DNA of 64,000 nt, from the NCBI GenBank assembly GCA_030272585.1, contig BSYQ01000001.1:6758001-6822000 (forward strand), written 5' to 3'. How positions within the stretch are numbered: position 1 is the stretch's first letter; each line of letters begins with the position of its first letter. The stretch comes from Bryopsis sp. KO-2023. Lineage: Eukaryota; Chlorophyta; Ulvophyceae; Bryopsidales; Bryopsidaceae. This document shows positions 62,289-64,000 of the stretch, piece after piece. The notes beneath the pieces are model-generated. The model did no database searches. It had not been told where the DNA came from and saw only the letters and a list, made by a program, of their open reading frames with translations. The position numbers and the translations under genes are program-made.

Positions 62289-64000
62289 TTATTGACCACC
62301 CCCTTCCCGTAGATAATAATTTAAAAAACAACCGAGCTGATTGTAAACATTACCATGTAATTTGCTTTCAGCGAGGCGAGAGGTTCCTTTTCTTAAGGGC
62401 TCTTTTTTGCTCTCCGGCTTCGCCAGCTTCGATAATCCAGGTCCAAATTTTGAAGCAGGGCAACTCTTAGTCATCACTTTCCTCTCCGGCCCGAAGCTTC
62501 TCTTCCTCGGAACCCTGGTGGGCGATTCCGACGAGTGTGGGCTGCTGCATGGATCGCACCCAGAGGGGGCGCTCGACGAATTCGGGGAAGGCAGGCCTGT
62601 TCGCAAAACAAGCTCCTTCGCTTCGCTGCACTCTGTGTCCCCCTCCGAGTCTGACTGGGAGCCTTGCTGTCTGGATCTACGAAGCCGCGCCTTCAGTTGT
62701 TCGATCTCCCTTTTGATCGCCGAAGAGTCGGCAGCCGTCTTTTCCTTTTCCATCCGGAACTCCTCCGCTTCTTTACGTAAGCGTGATATTTCCTCGTCTT
62801 TCACGACACATTGCGTCTGCAAGGTGGTGAGCGTTCCCTCCATTTCCATGATTTTCGCGCCTTCCGAATTCTGGGGCTCCCTAGATTGAGCCACTCTCGC
62901 ACCCAATTTCAGGGCTTCCACGAGGTTGCTCCGATCCTCGCCAGAGATACCCACATGCACCATCAACAGCCCTTTGATGCCGCTGGGGCAGCTTCCCTTC
63001 AGCAGCTGCCCGAGAGCATGACCACGAAACAGCTGCGGCTTTACGTTCCCCAGTGCGATCCCGCACAGAAGGCTTTCCATCAACAGCAGAGCCTCCCTCT
63101 TGAACCACCTGGAGTCACCCCCAGATTCTATCGCAGGGAGGTTGATCATGTGGAAAAAACTGCAGAACTCTTCGCTCGCCCCCAGACACACCCCTTGGAC
63201 CGACACGGTTACCATAAGGTCGCCGCTGCTCAACGAATTTGAGTTTTGCAAGCCGACGTTCACCACTTCTTCCACCTCTTCGGTGGATACCAGCTCTTCG
63301 GATGAAAAGGACCGGATCGACGTTGAAGGGGCGTCTGTGGGGATGTGCTCTTCGCCTTCCGACAGCAAATCGAACGTTTTTCCCTCGCTCACCCAAGCCA
63401 TTTGGACGGATATCTTATACGTTGCCTGCAATCTCCACAGAAACCTGGTCACTCACTCCAATCAGCCATCCCTTCTCAAAAAACGGTTGTGTACGAGGTT
63501 TTCCCATCGAAACTTGGATTTAGTCATGTAGAGGGTGATTCTCAACTTCCTTTTCATTCCATTTTTCCAGGGAAGAAGAAAGCGATTTGTTTCCATGACT
63601 TCCTAAACTTTGAAAAATAACAGAATTTTTTGAAGAATCTGTTCTTCTTAAAGTACCTCTCCTTGACGGCTGGTCCGAATGTCGAGGGCTTCACAAAGCG
63701 TATTTCTGACGATTCCATTGTCCCCCAGCATGGAGCCTTTTCCGCTGCACCCCAGACCGCTGCACGATACCACACAGGCGCTGAACCCTACAAGCAGCAT
63801 CCGAAATTAAAACACACCGAACCCTTTTGGTGTCGACAAAAACAACTTCCCCCAAAAACAATAGCTCTTCCCATCCAAAAATCGCTCCACTCCTTTTAAA
63901 AAAGAACAAAAAATTCAAGAAAACCGTCCCTCCTCTTCAATGCCCTCAGGGATTCCAGAAAAGCCACGGTGGCAATTCGACCCCCACCCCTTACCATCCA
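62289..64000 (-). CDS. Kinesin-like protein with degenerate motor motifs (5' end outside window)
   Basis: Two exons are clear: complement(63657..63780) and complement(62289..63425), joined in phase. The first encodes SGLGCSGKGSMLGDNGIVRN at the kinesin P-loop position. The second continues YKISVQMAWVSEGKTFDLLS (strand before 'EIYNE..DLL'), NSLSSGDLMVTVSVQG (switch I, normally SSRSH), MINLPAIESG (switch II, normally DLAGSE), LLCGIALGNVKPQL and GLLMVHVGISGEDRSNLVEA (the usual 'SLxALGNVI' and 'LMIvhISP...' regions). So the motor fold is recognisable end to end, but the P-loop Thr, switch I and switch II are lost. After the motor come a coiled coil (EEISRLRKEAEEFRMEKEK) and a Ser/Lys-rich tail with the stop at 62289-62291. 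It is probably a non-ATPase kinesin relative. The N-terminus lies beyond 64000. Confidence 0.7.

Overview
This is a nuclear window from a unicellular eukaryote: most genes are split by GT-AG introns with pyrimidine-rich acceptors, and there are no bacterial-style operons. CFAP61, a kinesin relative and a possible WDR93-type propeller protein indicate a flagellated cell. A plant-type NF-YA, an S40/DUF584-like protein, and an AKR2-like ankyrin/STI1 protein with a transit-peptide-like N-terminus point to a plastid-bearing organism with green-lineage affinity. Candidates are a flagellate green or streptophyte alga, or a secondary alga with green-derived genes such as a chlorarachniophyte. I cannot settle the species from the sequence alone.

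Layout, left to right: 3' end of a prefoldin/UXT-like gene (+); CFAP61 (+); a phytanoyl-CoA dioxygenase-family gene (-); a coiled-coil gene (+); a secreted spondin-domain gene (-); the AKR2-like gene (-); a Jagunal homologue (+); a long disordered/coiled-coil gene (+); a 531-bp pogo/Tigger-like MITE; a RAP-domain organellar RNA-binding gene (-); an intronless unknown (+); 3.4 kb of low-complexity DNA; an S40-like gene (-); a single-pass membrane protein of unknown function (+); a CS-domain protein (+); a WD40-type gene (-); a degenerate IMP2-like gene (+); BUD13 (+); a DBP2/DDX5 DEAD-box helicase (+); NF-YA (+); a 137-aa unknown (-); a MYND-finger protein (+); and a kinesin-like gene with ruined nucleotide motifs (-) that runs off the right edge.

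The genes are not one pathway. They cover cilia (CFAP61, possibly the WD40 protein), mRNA processing (BUD13, DBP2), organelle biology (RAP, AKR2-like, IMP2-like), the ER (Jagunal) and transcription (NF-YA). Two architectural features recur. Five gene pairs are head-to-head with only about 200-280 bp between start codons. Several convergent pairs meet across long homopolymer-rich spacers that are purine-rich on the coding strands.

The most interesting items are two apparent pseudoenzymes (the kinesin-like and IMP2-like proteins), the MITE, and the plastid-type AKR2-like protein. Exon models were made by hand. Those whose coding length closes exactly in frame (coiled-coil gene, Jagunal, IMP2-like, CS-domain, 137-aa and MYND genes) are the most reliable. 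I found no convincing tRNA, rRNA or CRISPR.
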